Shown here: piece by piece, positions 54,101-61,294 of the stretch
Position numbering within the stretch: position 1 is the first letter of the stretch
Layout: the number at the start of each line of letters is the position of its first letter
Source: Crocinitomicaceae bacterium
GTDB taxonomy: Bacteria > Bacteroidota > Bacteroidia > Flavobacteriales_D > Crocinitomicaceae
Length of the DNA: 64,000 bases
Direction: 5' to 3'
NCBI GenBank assembly: GCA_024643365.1
Contig: JAHENC010000005.1
Span: 1-64,000, forward strand
The notes under the pieces: model-generated
The model's input: the letters and a program-made list of their open reading frames with translations, nothing else
What the model was told of the DNA's origin: nothing
Databases searched by the model: none
Translations under genes and position numbers: made by a program

Positions 54101-54752
54101 TCGTTTCTACTTGTTTGTATAACCCATAAATAAGACTGACTAATCCAATTAAAAATATCGGAAGGACATACCAAGGAGTTGGTTCAGAAGAATTCTCATT
54201 ACCAATAACGGAAAAACAGTATTGCTTCGCTGCATTATAAATTGGAAAACCACGGTTTGCATCTAAGGAAATCCCAAATTTAGTCTTCCCAAATAATGGA
54301 TTTGGATGGGAGGCGATGAACTCGTTAGCGTATGAATATTCTTGAATAATACAAAACGAAGCACAGCATAGAAATTCACCTTCTTTGCATATGTCTCCAT
54401 AGTACCAACCGTTTTGGAGTTGAATAAGTCCTCGACCTGGAAATTGAATGCTTGAAAAATTAGAGACTGGAACTTTATTCGTATTCCACTTGATTAAACG
54501 ATCCTGTTTGTAAATGTGAACTTGACATGCTTCATTTCCTCGAATAGAACCATTTCGCTTGAAATAGTGCAATGCGCTCGGTGCAATGCGCTTGATTTTT
54601 TGTTCCTGTTGAAGAAAAAGTTCTTGAATTTTTTTTTCGGGAATCCGCCCCTCTTTCTCAAGTGATGCGTGCTCAAAAAGAAGCCAACAAAATGCACTTA
54701 TTGCAAGTATGAAATACTTGAATTTCAGGGCTATATCCACCCATTTTTTCAT
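51171..54752 (-). CDS. Very large multi-pass sensor histidine kinase
   Basis: This 1193-aa protein has roughly ten hydrophobic segments in two clusters separated by large soluble regions, a HAMP-like region (LIEPLNILKKHM), an H-box HEIKNPLTPMKLS with the phospho-His near residue 985, and an HATPase domain (NLLQNAQHAL, DNGCGIS, GSGIGLSLVKQIVEKHGG). The kinase core is of the NtrY-like type. It senses an envelope or membrane signal and passes phosphate to a response regulator, but none is in the window. The ATG overlaps the udk stop by four bases, so it is second in an operon with uridine kinase. Confidence 0.92.
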   Translation of the reverse strand: MKKWVDIALKFKYFILAISAFCWLLFEHASLEKEGRIPEKKIQELFLQQEQKIKRIAPSALHYFKRNGSIRGNEACQVHIYKQDRLIKWNTNKVPVSNFSSIQFPGRGLIQLQNGWYYGDICKEGEFLCCASFCIIQEYSYANEFIASHPNPLFGKTKFGISLDANRGFPIYNAAKQYCFSVIGNENSSEPTPWYVLPIFLIGLVSLIYGLYKQVETNRIGRWLLVLGILISRIILFEIPLDQVFEQASFHSAELFAYNDWFPSFLDFCINSIFISFGFLTIFKSFKETKNTVFIWIQYVSIYGVWMTIVYLIKMVVLHSSIPVNFNQFFDLNTDSFVFFGIIGLNFLCFQKILFGIVERLYEQNLKGILVLTGSVILVFIFWVIAGSTDFSYFTLILPFLIIFVNQLFFRRKESMQQFSFQLVLLCLFSFVFIHELIQKNERKDIENRAIYAKKIATERDVNLEIEYAELQAKLTSDRIFHQFSEDMPMSIEASTLSAILEKRYFHGIWDGYDLSLDVFTDKGVSFFSKDSTSFEQIKNLIQRHGSSSDIEPSMYFMPHEEEGLTYVILQKITLGEKFIFLSVRLKSKRIPEEIGFPRLLISDEANVIRDLEEYSIAKYTEGHLIHQSGSFNYPVSIFSFLPINKIEGSFKQEGYHHYFYRKSNQNAIVISIMSKSWFDYITSFAYIFCFWGLLMVIIYMINGRAVISGIDLSFAFKIQIAFILVLVLSLLLYGVGSGIFVGKQYEDFTRSNIQDKLSSIQEELRSKVAKNSSLTVLKDRTHLQNTLRKISSIFHTDLNVYDKNGLLVASSRPKIFDLGLISEQMNPLALAELQLKNKSSFSHSEEIGKLSFISSYLPIYNENRKEIGYVNLQHFGQQQEYENQIETFVTSIINVFILLLALSVIIGLMVSNWLIEPLNILKKHMSNIQFGKENKHINYQQKDEIGAIVQAYNDKLDELKIAAQKLASTERESAWREMAQQIAHEIKNPLTPMKLSIQHLLRSYNPKDEEGEKHLYRVLHSIIEQIDGLARIANEFSDFAKMPEPIFQRENMVEMIEKVVHLYENEGQITFDFDQPNQAIFVNVDRNLWTQVMVNLLQNAQHALHGIEQGKIRVTISVVKHQCLVEVIDNGCGISNEESGRIFTPHFTTKSSGSGIGLSLVKQIVEKHGGIISFESKENIGTIFRLELPIID

Positions 54753-55390
54753 GTTTGCAACTCCATTTTAGTCAAACGCGAAAGAGAAGTAAATAAATGA
54801 CCAAAGTCTTCATCTGCCCGGTGATCATTTCTGAAAATAAAGTGCGCTTGTTCTTTGTATGGCTCAATGTAATTTTGATAACACGGCAGTACGTGGTGAT
54901 CCCATTGATAAATGATTTCTGAACGTTTATACCCACGTGTCTCTTGATCTCGGTAAATACGTCGATCAAGTTGTGTTTCGTGATCAACATCAACAAAAAT
55001 ACTGAAGTCAAGTGTATCAAATACTTTTTTATAATGGAATAAAAATAGTCCTTCAACGATAATGACTTCACTGGGCTGTATGGTTAACAACACATTTTTG
55101 TTTGGCGGAGCATTGAAGAAATATTCTTTCACTTCAATTGGATTTCCACCTACCAGTTGTTCTAAATCAGCTTCCAATTTAACTTGATCTAAAGCTCCAG
55201 GTAAATCAAAATTAACCTTTCCATTTTGGTCTAAGGCTTGCATTTCAATAGGATGATAGTAATTATCCATTGAAAAAACGGACGGAGTAATTCCACCAAA
55301 CGATTCAGATAATCTTCTTAACAGCGTTGTTTTACCAGCGCCACTTCCGCCGCAAATACCGACAACAAATGGTTTCTTTTTCATCTCCAT
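54749..55390 (-). CDS. udk: Uridine kinase
   Basis: This 213-aa P-loop kinase has GICGGSGAGKTTLL (about 12-25), FDLPGALDQV and the lid region RRIYRDQETRGYKRSE, typical of uridine/cytidine kinases. It phosphorylates uridine and cytidine for pyrimidine salvage. A TATATTTG box (55407-55400) ends nine bases before the ATG. Its downstream partner is the giant histidine kinase, with a four-base overlap. Confidence 0.94.
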   Translation of the reverse strand: MEMKKKPFVVGICGGSGAGKTTLLRRLSESFGGITPSVFSMDNYYHPIEMQALDQNGKVNFDLPGALDQVKLEADLEQLVGGNPIEVKEYFFNAPPNKNVLLTIQPSEVIIVEGLFLFHYKKVFDTLDFSIFVDVDHETQLDRRIYRDQETRGYKRSEIIYQWDHHVLPCYQNYIEPYKEQAHFIFRNDHRADEDFGHLFTSLSRLTKMELQT

Positions 55391-55399
55391 ACCTATTTA

Positions 55400-55407
55400 C
55401 AAATATA
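55400..55407 (-). promoter_or_regulatory. -7 element of the udk-histidine kinase operon
   Basis: TATATTTG on the minus strand is an exact TAnnTTTG match nine bases before ATG 55390. It is the only candidate promoter seen for both genes. Confidence 0.5.
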
Positions 55408-55490
55408 CAACTTGTCGCGTTGGTTTTTATCTGCTCTTCATGTGTATCTGAAAGAAAAATCGTAACTTTCCTCTCACTATTTCAACTCTT

Positions 55491-56105
55491 ATGAAAAAAT
55501 TACGTTTCTTATTTTTATTCTTGATTTGCGCCGCTTCCTTGAATGCTCAAATGAAAATTGGTGATAAAGCCTTGATGTTGGACGATCAATTGCAAAGTAC
55601 AAAGGGTGAAACGACCTCACTTAACGATTCGAAAAAAGAAAATGGTTTACTTGTGATTTTTTCATGTAACACGTGTCCATTTGTTGTTGGAACCGAAGAT
55701 TTTCCGGGTTGGGAACGTCAATACAACGCTCTTTACGATTTGGCAGATAGCCTAAAAATCGGAATGATTCTCGTGAATTCTAATGAAGGAAAACGCCAAG
55801 GAGCTGATTCGTATGATGAAATGTTTAAACATTCGGAAGAACAACAGTATAAAATGGCATACATAGTAGATGAGAATTCTACAATGGCTAATATTTTTGG
55901 CGCCAAAACAACGCCGCATGTGTTTTTACTAAATTCTGAAATGGAATTAGTATATATGGGTTCAATCGACAATATTTGGGATAAAGAACGCAAAGAAGAT
56001 ATTCCCTACTTAAAAATGGCATTGAAAGATTTATCAAATCATAAAAAAATTAAGACAAACTCCACTCCACCAAAAGGCTGTGGCATTAAACGTATAAATA
56101 AGTAA
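55491..56105 (+). CDS. Secreted redoxin / thioredoxin-family protein
   Basis: This 204-aa protein has a signal peptide (MKKLRFLFLFLICAASLNAQ) and an AhpC/TSA-like thioredoxin domain with SCNTCPF (C59, C62) and cis-Pro region GAKTTPHVFLL. The CxxCP order fits the thioredoxin-like family often annotated as redoxin. It should act in the periplasm. A near-consensus TAACTTTC at 55463-55470 may be its -7. A T9SS protease follows two bases after the stop, so a role in its folding is plausible. Confidence 0.88.
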   Translation: MKKLRFLFLFLICAASLNAQMKIGDKALMLDDQLQSTKGETTSLNDSKKENGLLVIFSCNTCPFVVGTEDFPGWERQYNALYDLADSLKIGMILVNSNEGKRQGADSYDEMFKHSEEQQYKMAYIVDENSTMANIFGAKTTPHVFLLNSEMELVYMGSIDNIWDKERKEDIPYLKMALKDLSNHKKIKTNSTPPKGCGIKRINK

Positions 56106-56107
56106 CC

Positions 56108-58441
56108 ATGAAAAAGACCCTTACTTTACTTTTGGCAATTTTCGCGTTTCAAAGTTTCGCTCAACAAGGCGATGGATGGAAAAAAACATACAAATCGAGC
56201 ATTAATCTGAAGGAAATCACCAAAGTTTCTTTCCCTGAACCAAACATTGAGGTATTAAAGGCTGAAGATGCATTGGTGGATGGTACGGGTACTGCACCCT
56301 GGCGTTTTGGATGGAATAATTACACCAATTTAAACACGAGTAATACTGGAACTTGGACCAACTTACCAAATGGTGACCGTATTTGGCACTTGTTCATTGA
56401 ATGTGAAAACGCATTAACCATAAATTTAACGTTTGCGCAAACAGTTATACCAGAAGGGAATCAATTATACGTGTTTAACCCTCAAAAGGACTTTATCCTA
56501 GGTAACTTTTCTGCAAAACATCTGTTCGATGGACAATTAGGAACTGAATTAGTACCAGGAAGTCAAACGGTAGTAGAATATTTTGTCCCAAAAAACAACG
56601 AGCAAGGAAACATTCAAATTTCTACGGTTACCCATGGATACCGAACGGCAAGTGACTTTCAGGAAAAAGCATTTGGTAGTTCAGGGGCTTGTAATCGCAA
56701 TGTGAATTGTTCAGAGGGTTTACCTTGGACATTGGAACGCAATGCGGCAGTAATGCTTGTTTCCGGAAGTAATGGATTTTGCTCAGGATCCTTGGTAAAT
56801 AATACGTTAAATGACAGCAAACCTTATGTGCTAACGGCAGATCATTGTTACAGCAATCCAGCCTCGTGGATTTTTCGCTTTAATTGGCAATCACCAGATT
56901 GTAATAACCCAGCGTCGTCTCCAACTTTTCAATCGTTGTCTGGAGCAGTACTTCGTGCACGCGCAACTGCATCTGATTTTTGTTTAGTAGAAATCACAGG
57001 TGGACTAACAGCAGGAACTGTACCCGCGTCGTATACTCCGTATTTTTCCGGATGGGACCATTCGGGAAACACACCAACTTCGGCTGTCGGAATTCATCAT
57101 CCATCGGGAGACATCAAAAAAATATCCTTTGAAAATCAACCGTTAATTTCAACAACATTCGGTTCTTGTCCTGCAAATAGTCATTGGGGAGTAACATATT
57201 GGGATAGCGGTGTGACAGAAGGTGGTTCTTCAGGATCACCATTGTATGATCAAAATCACCGAATCATTGGTCAATTACATGGTGGTGCATCTGCATGTGG
57301 TGCAGCCAATCTATCTGATGAGTATGGTAAATTCAGTGTGTCTTGGGATCCGGCAGGTAGCAATACAACAAATCAATTGAAGTGTTGGTTAGATCCGAAT
57401 AATTCTGGTGCAGAATTTATCAATGGTTTTGACCCATCGAATGCCACGGTTGCATTACTTGACGCAGGATTATCAAGTCCAATCTTGGAATTAACATCTT
57501 TCTGTGGCACAAATTATACTCCGAAAGTGACGATTGCCAATTCTGGATCGAACACGCTAACTTCAGCGGTTGTTACCTATTCAATTGATGGGGGAGCGAA
57601 TCAAACGCTAAACTGGAGTGGCTCTTTAGCTCAGTGGCAGTCTGAAATAATTACTTTGCCGAGCGTTTCTTTATCTGTGGGTAATCACACATTGAGTGTA
57701 TCTGTTGCTAGTCCAAATGCTGGAATTGATGAAAACAACTTAAATGATGCAACAACTTATTCGTTAACTGTGAATGCCATCGATCAAACGATTGGTTTAC
57801 TCAAAGTAACCTTGTTAACGGATAATTACCCGGATGAAACATACATGGAATTAACTTCAAGTAATGGAACAGTTGTGTGGTCCGAAGGAAATGAAAGTTT
57901 CGTTGGAAACTATGGTACGGGAAATAGCCCTGCGCCTACAGATCCAACTGCTCCTTTAGCCGGAAATACAACATACAATTATGATATTCCAATTTCAATT
58001 TTTGATTGTTACACGTTTACCATTTACGATTATTATGGTGATGGATTAGGAGCAGCACAATGGGGAGGAAACAATGTTGACGGTAACTTGACACTTTTGG
58101 ATCACACGAGCGCAGTTTTATTTATCTTGACCGCCCCAGATTTTGTTGATCAAACATCTGACATTGTGAAAATCACTGACGACTCAGGATTAGACGAAGT
58201 CACTTCCGTGAATTGGAACTTGTTCCCAAATCCTGCGAAAAACGTTTTGAATGTGACTATTCAAGATGGTCAAGCTCAGGAATGGGTGCTGTTAGATGTA
58301 TATGGGAAAACGATTTCACACCAACTCATTCAGGGGAATGAAGTCCAATTGAACACGGAAAACTTATCAATTGGAACGTATTTTATGCACGTCCAATTTG
58401 AAAATGGAAGTCGTTCAGTGAAGTCTTTTGTTAAACAGTAA
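56108..58441 (+). CDS. Lysyl-endopeptidase-like serine protease with T9SS type A sorting domain
   Basis: This 777-aa secreted protein has a signal peptide (ending SFAQ) and a trypsin-fold domain with catalytic H246 (LTADHC), D290 (SDFCLVEI) and S375 (GSSGSP). The GSSGSPLYD...GQLHGG block closely resembles Achromobacter lysyl endopeptidase, so cleavage after Lys is a fair guess. CARDB-like and other beta domains follow, then a type A sorting signal (LFPNPAKNVLNVTI). T9SS should display or release it for protein digestion. It is co-transcribed with the upstream redoxin (2-base gap) and possibly hemW (12-base gap). Confidence 0.9.
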   Translation: MKKTLTLLLAIFAFQSFAQQGDGWKKTYKSSINLKEITKVSFPEPNIEVLKAEDALVDGTGTAPWRFGWNNYTNLNTSNTGTWTNLPNGDRIWHLFIECENALTINLTFAQTVIPEGNQLYVFNPQKDFILGNFSAKHLFDGQLGTELVPGSQTVVEYFVPKNNEQGNIQISTVTHGYRTASDFQEKAFGSSGACNRNVNCSEGLPWTLERNAAVMLVSGSNGFCSGSLVNNTLNDSKPYVLTADHCYSNPASWIFRFNWQSPDCNNPASSPTFQSLSGAVLRARATASDFCLVEITGGLTAGTVPASYTPYFSGWDHSGNTPTSAVGIHHPSGDIKKISFENQPLISTTFGSCPANSHWGVTYWDSGVTEGGSSGSPLYDQNHRIIGQLHGGASACGAANLSDEYGKFSVSWDPAGSNTTNQLKCWLDPNNSGAEFINGFDPSNATVALLDAGLSSPILELTSFCGTNYTPKVTIANSGSNTLTSAVVTYSIDGGANQTLNWSGSLAQWQSEIITLPSVSLSVGNHTLSVSVASPNAGIDENNLNDATTYSLTVNAIDQTIGLLKVTLLTDNYPDETYMELTSSNGTVVWSEGNESFVGNYGTGNSPAPTDPTAPLAGNTTYNYDIPISIFDCYTFTIYDYYGDGLGAAQWGGNNVDGNLTLLDHTSAVLFILTAPDFVDQTSDIVKITDDSGLDEVTSVNWNLFPNPAKNVLNVTIQDGQAQEWVLLDVYGKTISHQLIQGNEVQLNTENLSIGTYFMHVQFENGSRSVKSFVKQ

Positions 58442-58453
58442 TCATCAATAGGA

Positions 58454-59581
58454 ATGGCAGGGATCTATGTGCACATTCCATTTTGCAAGAAACGCTGTTC
58501 CTACTGCGATTTTCATTTTTCGACGACTTTTTCAAGTTATCGAGAGAAATTAATTGCAGCTATTTGTTCTGAATTGGAAATCAGAAAGACTGAATTACAC
58601 GGTTCTCTTATTGAAACGGTTTATTTCGGTGGAGGTACTCCAAGCCTTTTAACGAAGGAGGAACTAGCATCTATCATGTCCACTATTCGTAATCATTTTC
58701 AATTGGCCGACAATCCAGAAATCACGTTTGAAGTGAATCCAGACGACGGGACAGCGGAAAATTTAGCGGATTGGAAAGAGCTAGGCATCAACCGTCTAAG
58801 CATCGGATTACAGTCCTTTCAAGAAACGGATTTGGCATGGATGAATCGTTCTCATTCTACTCAGCAAGGAGAATTGGCTGTTCGTTTAGCCCAAGAAATA
58901 GGCTTCAATAATATCAGCATTGATTTGATTTATGGCTTACCTGAACTTTCAAACGAACAGTGGGTCGCGCATTTACATCACGCTTTAAAGTTAAACGTTC
59001 AACACATATCCTCATACTGCTTAACTATCGAAGCAAAAACGGCCTTAAATCATTTTGTCGAAACGGGAAAATTGAGTCGACCAACGGAAGACCAACAAAG
59101 TGAACAATTCGATTTGCTTGTGAGTACTTTAGCTCGTGAGGGATTCGAACAATATGAAATTTCGAATTTTGCTAAGGATCAAAAGTATGCAAAACACAAT
59201 TCAGCTTATTGGAACTTTTCACCATATTTAGGTGTTGGACCAAGCGCCCATTCGTTTAACGGTAAACAGCGCAGATGGAACGTAGCGAACAACTCGAAAT
59301 ATTACCAACAAGTAGGAAAAAATCAAGATTGGTTTGAGCTTGAAAATCTCACAGAATCAGAAAAATGGAATGAGTATTTCCTCACTGGATTACGCACCAA
59401 ATGGGGGATATTAAAGAATAATATTCAGAAAATGGGTGGATTGAATTCGAGCGAATTATCGCTAATGGACACCTACTTGAAGAATGATTGGATACTTGAA
59501 GCAAATGATTATTTTGTGTTAACGGAAAAAGGGAAACTTCAGGCCGACGGAATCGCCTCTTCTTTTTTTCGCTTGGATTAA
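58454..59581 (+). CDS. hemW: Haem chaperone HemW (radical SAM)
   Basis: This 375-aa radical SAM protein begins with GIYVHIPFCKKRCSYCDF, where C11, C15 and C18 bind the 4Fe-4S cluster, followed by YFGGGTPSLL and a C-terminal HemN-like domain. It matches HemW, which binds haem and inserts it into respiratory enzymes, rather than coproporphyrinogen dehydrogenase HemN. It follows the protease gene by 12 bases. The TAA stop forms TTAA (59578-59581) shared with the convergent ArsC/Spx-like gene. Confidence 0.92.
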   Translation: MAGIYVHIPFCKKRCSYCDFHFSTTFSSYREKLIAAICSELEIRKTELHGSLIETVYFGGGTPSLLTKEELASIMSTIRNHFQLADNPEITFEVNPDDGTAENLADWKELGINRLSIGLQSFQETDLAWMNRSHSTQQGELAVRLAQEIGFNNISIDLIYGLPELSNEQWVAHLHHALKLNVQHISSYCLTIEAKTALNHFVETGKLSRPTEDQQSEQFDLLVSTLAREGFEQYEISNFAKDQKYAKHNSAYWNFSPYLGVGPSAHSFNGKQRRWNVANNSKYYQQVGKNQDWFELENLTESEKWNEYFLTGLRTKWGILKNNIQKMGGLNSSELSLMDTYLKNDWILEANDYFVLTEKGKLQADGIASSFFRLD

Positions 59582-59898
59582 GCTTCTAGTTTTCCAATGA
59601 AAATGGTATTTCCATCTACACGAACTGGACGCTTCAGAAAGGTATATTCATCTAAAATAAATTGTCGCATCTCCATTTCAGAAAGCTTTTTATCTTTCAA
59701 TCCTAAAGTCTTGTATTTTATCGCTCGTTTGGAAAACAGGGCCTCGTAAGACCCTGCTAATTCCTTCAGGAAATCTAAGTCATTTGCTTCGATTCCTTGT
59801 GATTTGATATCAATGATTTCATAGTCGGATGAGTCCGAAAATGCTTTTAAAAGTTTGCGACAATTGTCACAGGTATTTAATTGATAAATTCGTTTCAT
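59578..59898 (-). CDS. ArsC/Spx-family thioredoxin-fold protein
   Basis: This 106-aa protein begins MKRIYQLNTCDNCRK with C10 and C13 in a CxxC site, then has an ArsC-like helical insertion (SKRAIKYKTLGLKDKKLSE) and the RPVRVDGNTIFIGK block typical of ArsC/Spx/YffB proteins. It might reduce arsenate or another thiol substrate, or regulate like Spx; I cannot tell which. ATG 59898 overlaps the bacilliredoxin stop by one base, so both are made from one transcript, likely for thiol stress. Confidence 0.86.
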   Translation of the reverse strand: MKRIYQLNTCDNCRKLLKAFSDSSDYEIIDIKSQGIEANDLDFLKELAGSYEALFSKRAIKYKTLGLKDKKLSEMEMRQFILDEYTFLKRPVRVDGNTIFIGKLEA

Positions 59899-60311
59899 TA
59901 ACAAAACTCATCATAAGCTGCAGCAAGATTCGCAGCAATCATTTGTGCGCTTCCGCCTTCGATGTGGTGACGCTCCAAGAAATGAACTAATTTACCATCC
60001 TTGAATAAGGCAATTGATGGTGAAGATGGAGGATAAGGCAAGAAGTACTTTCTCGCTTGAGCAACTGCATCTGTATCAACACCTGCAAAAACAGTCGTTA
60101 ATTTGTTCGGGAATTTATCGTGGTGAAGCGATAACTTTACTCCAGGGCGCATATTTCCGGCAGCACAGCCGCAAACAGAATTTACAACGACTAACATTGT
60201 TCCGCTTGTTTCAGTAATTGCTTGATCTACTTCTGCACTATTCGTCATTTGTTCAAACCCAACACTCGTTAGGTCGTCTTTCATTGGTTGTACTAATTCT
60301 GCTGGATACAT
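59898..60311 (-). CDS. Bacilliredoxin (BrxA/BrxB family)
   Basis: This 137-aa protein has the active site CGC (C47, C49 in NSVCGCAAGN) and the family block FPNKLTTVFAGVDTDAVAQARKYF. In Firmicutes such proteins remove bacillithiol from oxidised proteins; Bacteroidota can also make bacillithiol, so that role is plausible. A TAATTTTG box (60338-60331) lies 19 bases before the ATG. It is first of a two-gene operon with the ArsC/Spx-like protein. Confidence 0.92.
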   Translation of the reverse strand: MYPAELVQPMKDDLTSVGFEQMTNSAEVDQAITETSGTMLVVVNSVCGCAAGNMRPGVKLSLHHDKFPNKLTTVFAGVDTDAVAQARKYFLPYPPSSPSIALFKDGKLVHFLERHHIEGGSAQMIAANLAAAYDEFC

Positions 60312-60330
60312 TTTTTCCGATTTTAGATTA

Positions 60331-60338
60331 CAAAATTA
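60331..60338 (-). promoter_or_regulatory. -7 element of the bacilliredoxin operon
   Basis: TAATTTTG on the minus strand is an exact TAnnTTTG match ending 19 bases before ATG 60311. Confidence 0.5.
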
Positions 60339-60370
60339 CGGATAAGATTCAATTCTTCTTAAATCCTTTA

Positions 60371-61294
60371 TTAGATTCTTTTGGAAAGTAAGTCAAGAAT
60401 TTCTTCGGGTGAAATATAGAATCCTTTTCCTTTTTTAATTCGATTCAAGGCGGTCATACCAAAGTGTTTTAGAAACTTGGAACTATTCGCTTTTTCATTC
60501 CAAAACAGTAAAAATGATTTGGTCATCGCATAATTTTTTGCTTGTGGAACAACGGCAATAGCGAAGTAATCAGAATAAAGTTGTTTTGGAAAGATGACTT
60601 TGCGCTTTTTCGTCTGAACGAGTAGTTTATTTTTTGAATATGTACTGTACGTAAGTAAAAGTAATTGTGTACTAGCGGTGCTATCCGTTCCTTTTTGATA
60701 ATTAACTCGATGGTCTTTTAATCCACGTAGCCAGTCTTTTAATTCCTGTTTATTATTACCCGATTTATTTTGAAACTGATAACGGACGTGTGCTTTCAAC
60801 ACGTCTAAAGAAGCCAAATCTGGACTTGTCCATAAATAATCAGAACTTAATTCTCTATATGAGGAAGGTTTTTCTAAACTATCTTTCAAATAACTAATCA
60901 CAAATGGGTCCTTTCCTACCAAAAACCAATTGTTTCGAATCTGTTTTAGTTCGGATAATTCACCGTTAGAAAACGCATTTTGTACAGGTTGGAACGCTTG
61001 ATTCTCCAAGTTCTTTATTCCTAGTAGGGATTGTACAAATACCAAATCGATGTTTGTATTGAATCCATCTTTCTTCAAGCGGTATTGAATGGAATCTGCA
61101 CGCATGTGAATGATTTCAATCGCTACTTTTTCTTTTTTGGATAATTCCACAAAGAATCTAGCGTCTTTAGGGTAGAGAAAATCAGAGGCAATGATTAATT
61201 TTTTATGCGCTAAAGGCTGAGCTTCATCAATCGAACAAGCGAAAAGAATGCCAACTAATAACATCAACAATAAGAAATCTTTGATTCTATCCAC
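60371..61294 (-). CDS. Lipoprotein resembling periplasmic binding proteins
   Basis: This 307-aa protein has a lipoprotein signal (GILFACS, C20) and alternating strand/helix segments such as [12 protein letters not shown] and [20 protein letters not shown], suggesting a type II periplasmic binding protein fold. I do not recognise a specific ligand, and no ABC transporter genes adjoin it. The start overlaps the mutS stop by eight bases, an odd partner for a mismatch-repair gene. An orphan sensor-type lipoprotein is possible. Confidence 0.7.
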   Translation of the reverse strand: MDRIKDFLLLMLLVGILFACSIDEAQPLAHKKLIIASDFLYPKDARFFVELSKKEKVAIEIIHMRADSIQYRLKKDGFNTNIDLVFVQSLLGIKNLENQAFQPVQNAFSNGELSELKQIRNNWFLVGKDPFVISYLKDSLEKPSSYRELSSDYLWTSPDLASLDVLKAHVRYQFQNKSGNNKQELKDWLRGLKDHRVNYQKGTDSTASTQLLLLTYSTYSKNKLLVQTKKRKVIFPKQLYSDYFAIAVVPQAKNYAMTKSFLLFWNEKANSSKFLKHFGMTALNRIKKGKGFYISPEEILDLLSKRI

